Assembly: GCF_030161595.1 (NCBI RefSeq)
Contig: NZ_BSUM01000001.1
Location: 1,302,001 to 1,366,000, forward strand
DNA length: 64,000 nucleotides
Direction: 5' to 3'
From: Litorihabitans aurantiacus
GTDB taxonomy: Bacteria > Actinomycetota > Actinomycetes > Actinomycetales > Beutenbergiaceae
The translations under genes and the position numbers were made by a program. Under the pieces are notes generated by a model. It was not told the DNA's origin and did no database searches. It worked only from the letters and a program-made list of their open reading frames with translations. Position 1 is the first letter of the stretch, and every line of letters begins with the position of its first letter. Below are positions 48,274 through 57,023 of the stretch, piece by piece.

Positions 48274-49210
48274 GCGGACTCCTGGGTGGGGGCTGAGGGG
48301 GTGGCTGGGGTGATGGTCGGGGCGTCGCCGTCGTGCGCCGCGGCTGCGGACTCGGCGGTCTGCGCGCCGGCGACGCGCGCCGGGACCCCGAGGCCGCCGA
48401 GCAGCTCGGCGCGCAGCGCCGCGAGCGCGGGGTCGGCGTGGTCGCGGGGGCGCGGACCCGGGACGTCGATGACGTCGCGGACCGACGCCGCCCCCGGGGC
48501 TCCGACGGGTGCCGCCGGGTCGATCGTGCGCAGCACGACGATGCGGTCGGCGAGCACGAGCGCCTCGTCGACGTCGTGCGTGACGAGCACGACGGTGGTC
48601 GGCTCGGCGGCGTGGATCGTGAGCAGGAGGTCCTGCATCTTCAGGCGCGTGAGCGCGTCGAGGGCGCCGAACGGCTCGTCGAGCAGCAGGACCGCGGGGT
48701 TGCGGGCGAGGGCGCGCGCGAGCGAGGCGCGCTGGGCCATGCCGCCCGAGACCTGGCGGGGCCGCAGGTCGGCCGACGCCGTGAGGCCCACCAGCTCCAG
48801 GAGCTCCGCCACGCGAGCGGCACCGGCGGCCTTGGGCGTACCCCGAGGAAGCCCGAGGCGCACGTTCTGCGCGAGGGTGCGCCACGGCAGCAGGCGCGGT
48901 TCCTGGAAGGCGACGGCGGTGCGCGGGTCGACGCCGGCCACGGCGCTCGACCCGATGAGGATCTCCCCGCGGTCGGGTGGTCGAGCCCGCTGATCTGACG
49001 CAGCAGCGTCGACTTCCCGCAGCCCGAGGTGCCGAGCACCGCGACGATCTCCCCGGCCGCGATCTCGAGGTCCACGCCGGCCAGCACGGGGCGCGGCCCG
49101 GCGGGGGTGGTGAACGTGCGCTGCACGTCACGCAGCGCGACGGCCTCGGCAGTCTGGGCGTGCACGGGCGTCGCGGCGTTCGGGCGCGCGGGGCGTGCGG
49201 TGAGCGACAT
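48270..49210 (-). pseudogene. ABC-importer ATPase, SsuB/TauB type (frame break)
   Basis: Cytosolic ATPase of about 313 residues after repair. Walker [13 protein letters not shown]-loop FQEPRLLPW, signature [16 protein letters not shown], Walker [14 protein letters not shown] and switch His in LVTHDVDEAL are all intact. The break at CCCC 48965-48968 separates GLDHPTAG from [11 protein letters not shown]; one added base restores it. ATG 49210 has GAGGA upstream. It is the first gene of the sulfur operon. In the 155-bp gap upstream I see only a weak TTGACG near 49369-49374 as a promoter candidate. Confidence 0.83.
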
Positions 49211-49365
49211 CGGGTCCTCGGTCTGCCGGGTGTCCCGGCGGGCAGGTGGACGGGCGGGCGGGACGCCGCCGCAGCAGCACCCTCGGCCAGCAGGCTACGA
49301 ACGAGGATGGCGTCGATCCACCGCGGCCCGATTCCTCTTACATCGTGAGACGACGCGACCGTTCG

Positions 49366-50043
49366 TCAAGACGCGTCGCGGTGCCCCGGGCCGGGAAGCG
49401 CCGCGGCCAGCCGCCGTTCGAGCTCGACCGCCGCGCCTGCGACGTCCAGCTCGGGGCTGATGACGTGGACGTCCAGCACCGCCCGTCCACCCTCGCCGCC
49501 GGACCCGCCGTCGTCCGTCCCGTCGTCCGCACCGTCGGCGTCGCGCACGGTGGCCGTCAGGGTCCCGGGCATGAGGTTCATGACGAACGCGAACACCACC
49601 CGCGGCGCGCCCGCGGGCAGCCGGCACTCCACCGTCGTCCAGCACGGGTCGACGTCCGCGTGCGGCAGCCGGAGCGTCCGCCGGGCGACGTCGACGCCCC
49701 CGGCCACGGACCGGGCGAGGATCCAGCCGGTGAGCGAGGCGAGAGCAGCCGCGCGACGCGCCGTTCCGCGCACCGCGTCCCCGCCGCGGCGGCCGCGGGC
49801 TGGCCCACCCGTCACCACGAGACTGACCCCGACACCGACCGCGATCGCCGGCGCGGCGTAGACGAGCGCGGAGGCGTCCGCCTCCGTGACGGCGACCCAC
49901 ACGAGGGCGATCAGCAGCGCCCGGAGCACGATCGAGCGCGCCCAGGCACCCGCGCCGGCGCGCCGTCCGTCCCGACGGCCGCCCCGACCGACGCCCGCAC
50001 GATCGTCGCGCCCGCCGGCCACGTCCCGCTCCCGTTCCGTCAC
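49366..50043 (-). CDS. mnhE: Mrp-type antiporter subunit E
   Basis: This 225-residue subunit of a multi-subunit cation/proton antiporter has two membrane helices (about 40-80), followed by the MnhE domain with DPCWTTVECRLP and VFAFVMNLMPGTLTA. GTG 50043 overlaps the previous stop (GTGA) and follows a Gly/Arg-rich N-tail. It is the last gene of the operon, with a C-terminal Gly/Asp-rich insert not usual for the family. Confidence 0.83.
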   Translation of the reverse strand: MTERERDVAGGRDDRAGVGRGGRRDGRRAGAGAWARSIVLRALLIALVWVAVTEADASALVYAAPAIAVGVGVSLVVTGGPARGRRGGDAVRGTARRAAALASLTGWILARSVAGGVDVARRTLRLPHADVDPCWTTVECRLPAGAPRVVFAFVMNLMPGTLTATVRDADGADDGTDDGGSGGEGGRAVLDVHVISPELDVAGAAVELERRLAAALPGPGHRDAS

Positions 50044-51812
50044 CGCGCCACCGCCCACACGAGACCCGCTGCGAGGAGCACGAGCAGCACGACACCCGAG
50101 GCCGCCCACGGTCCGACCCGACGCTGCAGGTGCTCGAGCGCCGCGCTGGGCCGAGGCCACGCCGCGACCCGCTCGGCGGCGCTGCCGCGCCAGGCACCGG
50201 CGCGCTCGAACCCGCGGGTCGCGGCGGCCACGGCGGCGCGCACGGCCCGCTCCTCCACCGCCACGACGTCACCGGGCGGCACGAGGTCGCCGCGCGGGTG
50301 CGCCAGGCGCGTGTCCGCGAACCGAGGCCGCCGCGCGACCCGCACCGCCGCCGCCCCGAGCGCCAGGCCGAGCACGACCGGCCACGCCTGCGCGGCCAGC
50401 GCCGCGGAATCGAGCAGACCGGGAACGGACAGGACGTCGTCGTACCGCTGGGCGAGCGCGAGCACCGGGACGACGGCGGCGATCCCGAGCAGGGCCCAGG
50501 CGGCGTCACGCGTGCGCGGCGTGGGCCGCACGTCGCGCTCGCGGCGGTGCATCACGACGGCGAACCGCACGAGCAGCAGGGTCGACCCGAGGCCGACCAG
50601 CGGCAGCACGTCCGCCAGCGGCGCACCCAGGAGCGGGACGGCGACGTCGCCCACCGCCTCCTTCGCCACGTACTTGGCCACGAACCCGCCGGTCATCGGC
50701 AGCCCGGCCAGCGACGCCCCGGCGACCCCCAGCACGAGGGCGACGGCGCGGCGCGGGAGCCGTTCGGCGTCCCACGCCTGCACCCCGAGGAACAGCACCC
50801 CCTTGGCGAGCCCGTGGTGCACGGCGTACACGACCGCCGCGAGCACGCACGCGGGCGCGAGTCCCGGATCGAGCAGCGCTGAGCCGACGAGCGCGGTGAG
50901 GAACCCCATCTGGCTGATGCTGCTGTACGCGAGGATCACCTTCGGGTCGTCCTGGAGCAGCCCGACCGGCACCGCGAGGAACGCGCCGGCGAGCGCGAGC
51001 GCCAGCACCAGCGCGCCCCAGCCGGGTTCGCCGTCGCCCTCGCCCAGCGGCAGGAACCGCAGCCACCCGACGAGCCCGGCCTTGAGCATGACGCCGGAGA
51101 GGACCGCGCTCGCCGGGGTCGGCGCCGCCGGGTGCGCCAGCGGGAGCCACACGTGCAGCGGGACCGTGCCCGCCTTCACCCCGAATCCCGCGACGAGCAG
51201 GACGATGATGAGGCCGGACGACGGCGAACCGGCCACCGCGGCGGGCACGTCGGCCACCCGCACGGCCCCGGCCGACGCGACCAGGAGGAGCGCACCGAGC
51301 ACGGCCGCCTCACCGAGCACCGCGAGCACCAGGTAGACGGTGCCCGCGCGCCGCGACAGCGTCGTGCCGGTGTGGATGACGGCGGCGTACCCGACGAAGC
51401 TCACCAGCGTGAAGGACAGGTAGAAGGTCACGACGTCGGAAGCCACGAACACGCCGACGTTGCCGACCAGGCACAGCAGCAGGAACGCGGTCAGGACCTC
51501 ACCGCGCCGCGTCGTCGCGCGCGGCACGAACGCGAGGGCGAGGGCGTACAGGGCGGCTGCGAGGCCCACGAGCGGGCGGCCGACGTCGTCGAGCGCCGCT
51601 CCCGACCCGAGCAGGAACCACTCGGCGCGGTGCTCGCCGTCGTCCCCCAGCAGCGCGAGTGCGCCGGCGGGCAGGGCACCCAGCCACGCGTACCTGCCGA
51701 GGGCACCGTGCACCGCGGCCACGCGCGCCGAACGCGCACGCCCGGTGGCACCGATGGCGGCGGCCAGCAGCAGCGGGACGGCGATCGTCGCCGTCAGGAG
51801 CAGGCCGGTCAC
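50040..51812 (-). CDS. Antiporter-like membrane subunit (MnhD/NuoL-N family) lacking the TM5 glutamate
   Basis: This 590-residue protein has about 14 helices and the proton-antiporter fold. The loop lysine/histidine motif is present (GVKAGTVPLHVWLPLAHPA, then ASAVLSGVMLKAG), and the C-terminal extension of about 110 residues ends in a last helix. Where relatives have a conserved glutamate in helix 5 (FFE), this one reads FYLSFTLVSFVGY, with Thr. It may be a structural or altered channel. It overlaps its neighbours at both ends. Confidence 0.85.
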   Translation of the reverse strand: MTGLLLTATIAVPLLLAAAIGATGRARSARVAAVHGALGRYAWLGALPAGALALLGDDGEHRAEWFLLGSGAALDDVGRPLVGLAAALYALALAFVPRATTRRGEVLTAFLLLCLVGNVGVFVASDVVTFYLSFTLVSFVGYAAVIHTGTTLSRRAGTVYLVLAVLGEAAVLGALLLVASAGAVRVADVPAAVAGSPSSGLIIVLLVAGFGVKAGTVPLHVWLPLAHPAAPTPASAVLSGVMLKAGLVGWLRFLPLGEGDGEPGWGALVLALALAGAFLAVPVGLLQDDPKVILAYSSISQMGFLTALVGSALLDPGLAPACVLAAVVYAVHHGLAKGVLFLGVQAWDAERLPRRAVALVLGVAGASLAGLPMTGGFVAKYVAKEAVGDVAVPLLGAPLADVLPLVGLGSTLLLVRFAVVMHRRERDVRPTPRTRDAAWALLGIAAVVPVLALAQRYDDVLSVPGLLDSAALAAQAWPVVLGLALGAAAVRVARRPRFADTRLAHPRGDLVPPGDVVAVEERAVRAAVAAATRGFERAGAWRGSAAERVAAWPRPSAALEHLQRRVGPWAASGVVLLVLLAAGLVWAVAR

Positions 51813-53341
51813 GGGAGCACCTGCCCGGCGATGACCTGGGCGATCGCCCACGGCGAGTACGGCAGGCCGGCGGCGACCCCGAGCGCGATCGTGAGCGCCG
51901 CCGTCACCACCGGGGGTGCGACGAGCGCGAGCGGCGCGCCGAGCCGGGCGCGCGGGCGCGCACCGTCGTCCTCCTGCGCCCACGGTGCGTCGTCGGCGGG
52001 CGGCAGGGCCCACATCCGGTAGACGACCGGCAGGAAGTAGGCGGCGTTCAGGACCGTGCTGGTCAGCAGCACGGGTACGACCCAGCCGTCGCCGGCCTGG
52101 AGCGCACCCGAGGCGAGCGCCCACTTCGAGACGAACCCGGCCAGCGGCGGCAGCCCGATCATCCCGAGCGCGGCCACGGTGAAGGCCGCCCCCGCGAGCG
52201 GCATTCGCCGCCCCACCCCGGCGAGCTCGCTGACGCGGCTCACCCGCAGCTCCTCCGCGAACAGTCCCGCGCAGAAGAACAGCGTGATCTTCATGACCCC
52301 CTGGTTCACCACGTGCACGAGCGCCCCCGCGACCGCGAGCGGGCTGAGCAGCGCGGCGCCGAGCGCGACGTAGGACAGCTGCGAGACCGTGGAGTAGGCC
52401 AGCCGCTTCTTGAGGTCGTCCTGCGTCAGCGCGCGCACGGAGCCGTAGAGGATCGTCACCGCGGCGGTGACGGCGAGCACCGTCAGCAACCCGAGGCGCG
52501 CGAGCAGCTCGGCGCCGAACACGTCGTGCACGACCCGCACGACGCCGAACGCGCCCGCCTTCACGACGGCGACGGCGTGCAGCAGCGCGCTCACCGGAGC
52601 CGGCGCGACCATCGCGGCGGGCAGCCACCCGTGCAGCGGCAGGATCGCCGCCTTCACGCCGACGCCCACGAGCATCATCGCGGCGATCGCGGTCACCGTG
52701 ACCGGCTCCTCCTGCGCGAGGCGCGCGACGGCGTCGACGCCGCCCGAGGTGAACTCGACCGGCCCGACCTCGGCGGTCAGCCAGACCACGCCGGCGAGCA
52801 GGACCACGCCACCGGTGAGGGTGTAGGCGAGGTAGCGGCGCGCCCCCGCGAAGGCCGCGGCGGTGCCGCGGTGCGCGACCAGCGGGTAGGTCACGAGCGT
52901 GAGCATCTCGAAGAAGATCAGGAAGGTCAGCAGATTGCCCGCGAGACCGATGCCCGCCGTCGCGGTGACGCAGAGGCTGAAGAAGCCGAAGAATCGACTC
53001 CGGTTGGGCGAGCCCTCCAGGTAGCCCACGGCGTAGACGGTGGTCACCAGCCAGAGCACCGCCGAGAGCGCCCCGAAGAACAGGCCGAACGAGTCCGTCA
53101 CCAGCACGATCTCGATGCCGGGCACCCACTCGAAGGACGCGCGCTGCTTCTCCCCGTTCACCACGGGCGGGATCAGCGCGACCACGAGCGCGATCTTCAC
53201 CAGCGCCCCGCCGAGGTTGATCGCGGTCCGCGTGCGCACCTGCCCCTCCCGCAGCGGGAAGATCGCGAGCGCGGGCAGCAGCGAGGCGAGCAGCACGAGG
53301 TACGGGATCGGGCTCGCGGTCACGACGGCGTCGGGCGTCAT
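51809..53341 (-). CDS. mnhD: Mrp-type antiporter subunit D
   Basis: This 510-residue proton-conducting subunit has about 14 helices. Key residues seen: TM5 glutamate in LIFFEMLTLVTYPLV, TM7 lysine in VGVKAAILPLHGWLP, the broken-helix lysine in AVAVVKAGAFG, and the later DDLKKRLAYSTVSQL. All expected pathway residues are in place. ATG 53341 overlaps the previous stop (ATGA). Confidence 0.9.
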   Translation of the reverse strand: MTPDAVVTASPIPYLVLLASLLPALAIFPLREGQVRTRTAINLGGALVKIALVVALIPPVVNGEKQRASFEWVPGIEIVLVTDSFGLFFGALSAVLWLVTTVYAVGYLEGSPNRSRFFGFFSLCVTATAGIGLAGNLLTFLIFFEMLTLVTYPLVAHRGTAAAFAGARRYLAYTLTGGVVLLAGVVWLTAEVGPVEFTSGGVDAVARLAQEEPVTVTAIAAMMLVGVGVKAAILPLHGWLPAAMVAPAPVSALLHAVAVVKAGAFGVVRVVHDVFGAELLARLGLLTVLAVTAAVTILYGSVRALTQDDLKKRLAYSTVSQLSYVALGAALLSPLAVAGALVHVVNQGVMKITLFFCAGLFAEELRVSRVSELAGVGRRMPLAGAAFTVAALGMIGLPPLAGFVSKWALASGALQAGDGWVVPVLLTSTVLNAAYFLPVVYRMWALPPADDAPWAQEDDGARPRARLGAPLALVAPPVVTAALTIALGVAAGLPYSPWAIAQVIAGQVLP

Positions 53342-54815
53342 TGCGCACCTCCGACGAATCCGGCCTCGAGGACCTCCACCAGCGGCGCTGCGGCCAGGCC
53401 CAGCACGAGGGCGAGCAGGGCGAGCACGAACGGCACGATAGTGAGGACCCCGCCGACCGCGACGGCCGGCCGCGGGACGTCCGGCTCGCCGGGGACGTTG
53501 AACGTGGCCCGGACCATCGCCGCGGTGTAGGCGAACGCGAGCAGACCGCCCACGAGCAGCGGGAGGAACCACCACCACTCGTCGGACGCGACCGCGGAGG
53601 TCAGAAGCTGCCACTTGGGCACGAATCCGAGCGTGGGTGGCAGACCCGCGAGGCTGACACCGGCGATCGCGAGCGCCGCGACCGTCATCGGCATCCGGGT
53701 CACGGCGCCGCGCAGCCCCTCGAGCCGGTCGCTGCCGTAGGCGAGCGCCAGCGTGCCCGCCGCCAGGAACATCGCGGCCTTGGCCAGCCCGTGCGCGACC
53801 GCCATCGTGACGCCGCCGCTCCACCCGGCGACCGCGGCGTCGTCGAGCACGCCGTCGAGCGGGGCGGCGAGCGCGAGCACCAGCACGAGGTAGCCGACCT
53901 GCGAGACGGTGGAGTAGGCGACGATCTGCTTGAGCCGCCGGCGTCGCAGCGCCATCACGGCGCCCGCCACGACGGCGACGGCCCCGAGCGCGGCCACGGC
54001 CGTGCCCACGCGTGCGGCCGCGGGCGTGCCGGGGGCGAGCTGGAACCACACGCGCCACAGCACCACGAGCGACGCCTTGATCACGAGGGCGGACAGCACC
54101 GCGCTCACCGCGGCGGGGGCGGCCGGGTGCGCCACGGGCAGCCACGAGTGGAGCGGCACGAGCGCGATCTTGGCGCCGAGCCCGACGGCGCACAGCACCA
54201 GCACCACGGGCAGCAGCGGGCTGTCGGCCATCCCCTCACCCGCGAGGGCGATGTCGAGCGTGCCGGTCTCGCCGTAGACGAGCGCGACCGCGAGCAGGAA
54301 CAGCAGCGACCCGACGACGGCGACGTACAGGTACCGCAGCGCGGCGCCGGCCGCGCCCGACCCCCGAGGGCCACGAGGCAGACGGCCGCGACGGTCACCA
54401 GCTCGAGCGTCACGTAGGCGTTGAACAGGTCGCCCGCGACCCACACGCCGTTGAGCGCACCGAGCAGCAGGAGCCACAACGGCCAGAAGGCCCCGGTACC
54501 GCGGACCTTCGCGTGCCCGGTCGCGTACAGCGTCACGGCGGGGGCGACGACGGCGGTCAGCCCGAGCATCGCGGCCGTGACCGCGTCCGCCCGCAGCGCG
54601 AGTCCGACCGGGAGGTCCCACCCCGCCAGCACGACCTCGGCGGTGCCGGTGCGCGCGACGTCGAGCGCCACCACGAGGGAGGCGAGCGCGGTCGCGACGA
54701 CGACCACGACGGCGACCGCGGCCCTCGCGCGCTCGGGCACGACCGCGAGCGCGCCGCCGGCCGCGACGGGCAGCAGCACCAGGAGCGGAAGCAGCACCGT
54801 GGTCACCTCGCTCAC
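53338..54815 (-). pseudogene. Second MnhD-type antiporter subunit (frame break)
   Basis: About 492 residues after repair, with the same fold as its neighbour: TM5 glutamate in YVTLELVTVAAVCLV, then GAKIALVPLHSWLPVAHPA, ALVIKASLVVLWR and LKQIVAYSTVSQVGYL. The break is at CCCCC 54361-54365; one added base joins VCLVALGG to SGAAGAALRYLYVAVVG. All functional residues are intact, so a sequencing slip is likely. GTG 54815 overlaps the mnhC stop. Confidence 0.83.
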
Positions 54816-55198
54816 GCGCCACCTCCCCGGCCGCCACCTTCGGCGCGCTCGTCCGGCTCCGCGTCCGTGACGTCACCGTCGTCGTCGACGGCCTCGTCCT
54901 CCTCGTCGGCGTCGCGGACGCGCCGCGCCAGCGCGAGGGCCAGGGCCGTGACGGCCGCCATGATCACGATGCCGGTGAGCACGAGCGCCTGCGGCACCGC
55001 ATCGGGGTCGACGGCGTCGCCCCCGTCGGTGGCGCCGGTCCCCCGCAGCGCCAGCGCCAGCAGCACCATCATCACGCCGCCGGAGGCGACGTTGAGCGCC
55101 ACGATCCGGCGCACGTGGTCACGCACGAGCAGGTGCCCGAGCAGACCGACCACCAGGACCAGCACCCCGGTCAGGAGGGTGAGCCCGACGAGGCTCAT
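54812..55198 (-). CDS. mnhC: Mrp-type antiporter subunit C
   Basis: This 128-residue NuoK-like subunit has three membrane helices (LTLLTGVLVLVVGLLGHLL, VASGGVMMVLLALAL, ALVLTGIVIMAAVTALALAL) followed by an acidic Asp/Glu-rich tail. PQALVLTGIVI is the family signature. ATG 55198 overlaps the stop of the preceding gene. Confidence 0.9.
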   Translation of the reverse strand: MSLVGLTLLTGVLVLVVGLLGHLLVRDHVRRIVALNVASGGVMMVLLALALRGTGATDGGDAVDPDAVPQALVLTGIVIMAAVTALALALARRVRDADEEDEAVDDDGDVTDAEPDERAEGGGRGGGA

Positions 55199-56154
55199 GC
55201 GCCCTGCTCCTCGGCGTCGACGTCGGCGTCCGCGCGCGCCGCCAGGAACATCGCCGCCAGGCCGGCCGCGATGCTGAGGGCGAGCACGGTCTCGACCGCG
55301 AGGATGAGCGCACCGGCGGCGGACCGCGGCAGCACGAGCCAGCCGCCGGCCGTCGCGGCGGTCGCGGCGGCGAGCGCGACGAACGCCAGCAGCCCGCCCA
55401 CGACGGCGACGGTGCCCGCCCGCCCGCGCGGACCGGCCACACGCACCCCGGCCAGGTGGGCGACAACGAGCGCGGCACCCAGCAGGGCCCCGGCCTGGAA
55501 CGCGCCGCCCGGACGCGTGGTGCCGGCCACGAGCAGCCAGGTGCTGAGCAGCGCGAGCACGGGCAGCAGCACCACGGCCAGCAGCCGCACGGCGGGCGAG
55601 GGAGCGGCAGGGGCGGAGATCCGCCGTCGGGCGAGCGCGCCCGCGCCCAGGGCGGCGGCGGTGAGCACGGCGATCTCCAGCAGCGTGTCGTAGGAGCGGT
55701 AGTTGAGCAGCACCGCGGTCACGGGGTGCTCGACACCGGAGTCGGGCACGGCGGCGATCGCCTCGTCCGCGAGCGGGCTGCGGCCCGACGGCAGCCGTCG
55801 GACGGCGGCGCCCAGCGCGAGGGTCGTCGCCGCTCCCGCGAGGCCGCCCACGACCAGGCGGGCGATCATCGCGACCCGGGCGCGCCCGGCGCCGGTGGAG
55901 GGCGGCTGCGGCGGCCGGCGGTCGGACAGGGCGTCCACCAGCAGCGCCCCGGCCACCCCGCCGCCGAGCGCGGCCTCGGCCAGCGCGACGTCGGGCGCTC
56001 CGAGCCGCGCCCACAGCACCGCCACGACGATCCCGAACACGAGGAACGCCGCGGTCGCGGCCGCGCGTCGCGGCGCGAGCACGGCGACCACCGCGACCAG
56101 GAGGACCGCGGCGAGCAGGGCGACGTCGAGCACGCCGACCTCGGGGCCGGTCAC
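55195..56154 (-). CDS. Fused antiporter subunit: MrpA C-terminal (DUF4040) plus MrpB
   Basis: This 319-residue membrane protein joins two units that are often separate. Residues 1-85 are the DUF4040/MbhD part (LGAPDVALAEAALGGGVAGALL); from about 180 it is MnhB-like, with TTRPGGAFQAGALLGAALVV. A connecting segment of one or two helices lies between. No full-length MrpA is encoded, so this protein provides the MrpA C-terminal functions. GTG 56154 overlaps the mnhG stop. Confidence 0.82.
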   Translation of the reverse strand: MTGPEVGVLDVALLAAVLLVAVVAVLAPRRAAATAAFLVFGIVVAVLWARLGAPDVALAEAALGGGVAGALLVDALSDRRPPQPPSTGAGRARVAMIARLVVGGLAGAATTLALGAAVRRLPSGRSPLADEAIAAVPDSGVEHPVTAVLLNYRSYDTLLEIAVLTAAALGAGALARRRISAPAAPSPAVRLLAVVLLPVLALLSTWLLVAGTTRPGGAFQAGALLGAALVVAHLAGVRVAGPRGRAGTVAVVGGLLAFVALAAATAATAGGWLVLPRSAAGALILAVETVLALSIAAGLAAMFLAARADADVDAEEQGA

Positions 56155-56510
56155 GGGGCCACCTCCTCGGATGCGTCGGAGCCGTCGCGCCGCTCGTCGT
56201 CAGCATCGGTGGCACGGTCACGGCGCGCGAGCAGGTGGCCGTTGGCCGCCGTCGCGAGCAGGGCGAGGAGCCACACGAGCACGAGCTTGGCGGCCACTCC
56301 CCCGCCCTCGTCACCCGTGACGGCGCGCAGCACGAGCGCGGCCACGATCAGACCGAGACCCAGGTTGTCGGCCTTCGCGACGGCGTGCAGGCGCGTGGCG
56401 AGGTCGGGCAGCCGCAGCACCCCCACCGTGCCGACGACGACGAACAGCGTGCCGACGGCGAGCAGCGCGACCACCACGACGTCGACCACGACCCCGACCC
56501 CACCGCTCAC
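56151..56510 (-). CDS. mnhG: Mrp-type antiporter subunit G
   Basis: This 119-residue subunit has three helices, and the family-typical GVLRLPDLATRLHAVAKADNLG between the first two. The C-terminal tail is charged. It overlaps its neighbours at both ends (4 bp). Confidence 0.9.
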   Translation of the reverse strand: MSGGVGVVVDVVVVALLAVGTLFVVVGTVGVLRLPDLATRLHAVAKADNLGLGLIVAALVLRAVTGDEGGGVAAKLVLVWLLALLATAANGHLLARRDRATDADDERRDGSDASEEVAP

Positions 56511-56788
56511 CGGTCGCCCCGCCGATCGCGTGAGCGCAGGACGAGCACCACGACGGTCGCGAGGGCGACCACGGTCAGCGCGGTGTCGCGCAGGGGCGGG
56601 AGGTCCGCGGCGGCGGCGAGCACGAGCAGCAGGGCGGTGCCGGTGGTGCCGAGCAGGACGAACGCCGTCAGGCGATCAGCCGTGGTCGGGCCGGCCACCG
56701 CACGCCACAGCCCGGCGACGATGCCGGCCAGGAGCACCACGGCGACGACGGTGAGCGCCCCGTCCACGACGACGTCCACGTGCACCAC
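56507..56788 (-). CDS. mnhF: Mrp-type antiporter subunit F
   Basis: First gene of the antiporter operon: 93 residues, three helices, with the MnhF motif WRAVAGPTTADRLTAFVLLG. Two adjacent GTG codons (56788 and 56785) can serve as start, with GGAGAGG upstream. It is divergent from the flotillin gene across a 235-bp gap. Confidence 0.88.
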   Translation of the reverse strand: MVHVDVVVDGALTVVAVVLLAGIVAGLWRAVAGPTTADRLTAFVLLGTTGTALLLVLAAAADLPPLRDTALTVVALATVVVLVLRSRDRRGDR

Positions 56789-57023
56789 CTCTCCTCAGCC
56801 GGCCCATCGGCGCGAACTTCCGTCGATGGGGCCTGACCGAGCGTGCGGTCGTGGGGCCCCGGGTCCCCTCCTCGATGCTACCGAGGCGTGCGGCCGCCGG
56901 TCGCATCCAGCAGCCGGGCGGGCCCCGACCCCGCACGCGCGGCCCGTCCCGCCTAGAGTCGAGGCAGCCCACCAGACCGACCCGTCCCGCCGCGCGCGGG
57001 CCGGCCCTGAATGGAGACCCCTC

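Noticed and set aside
49246-51336. A 696-codon + strand open frame opposite the antiporter genes
   Set aside because: Low-complexity Ala/Arg/Ser/Thr composition and no motif; the minus-strand antiporter genes explain the region.
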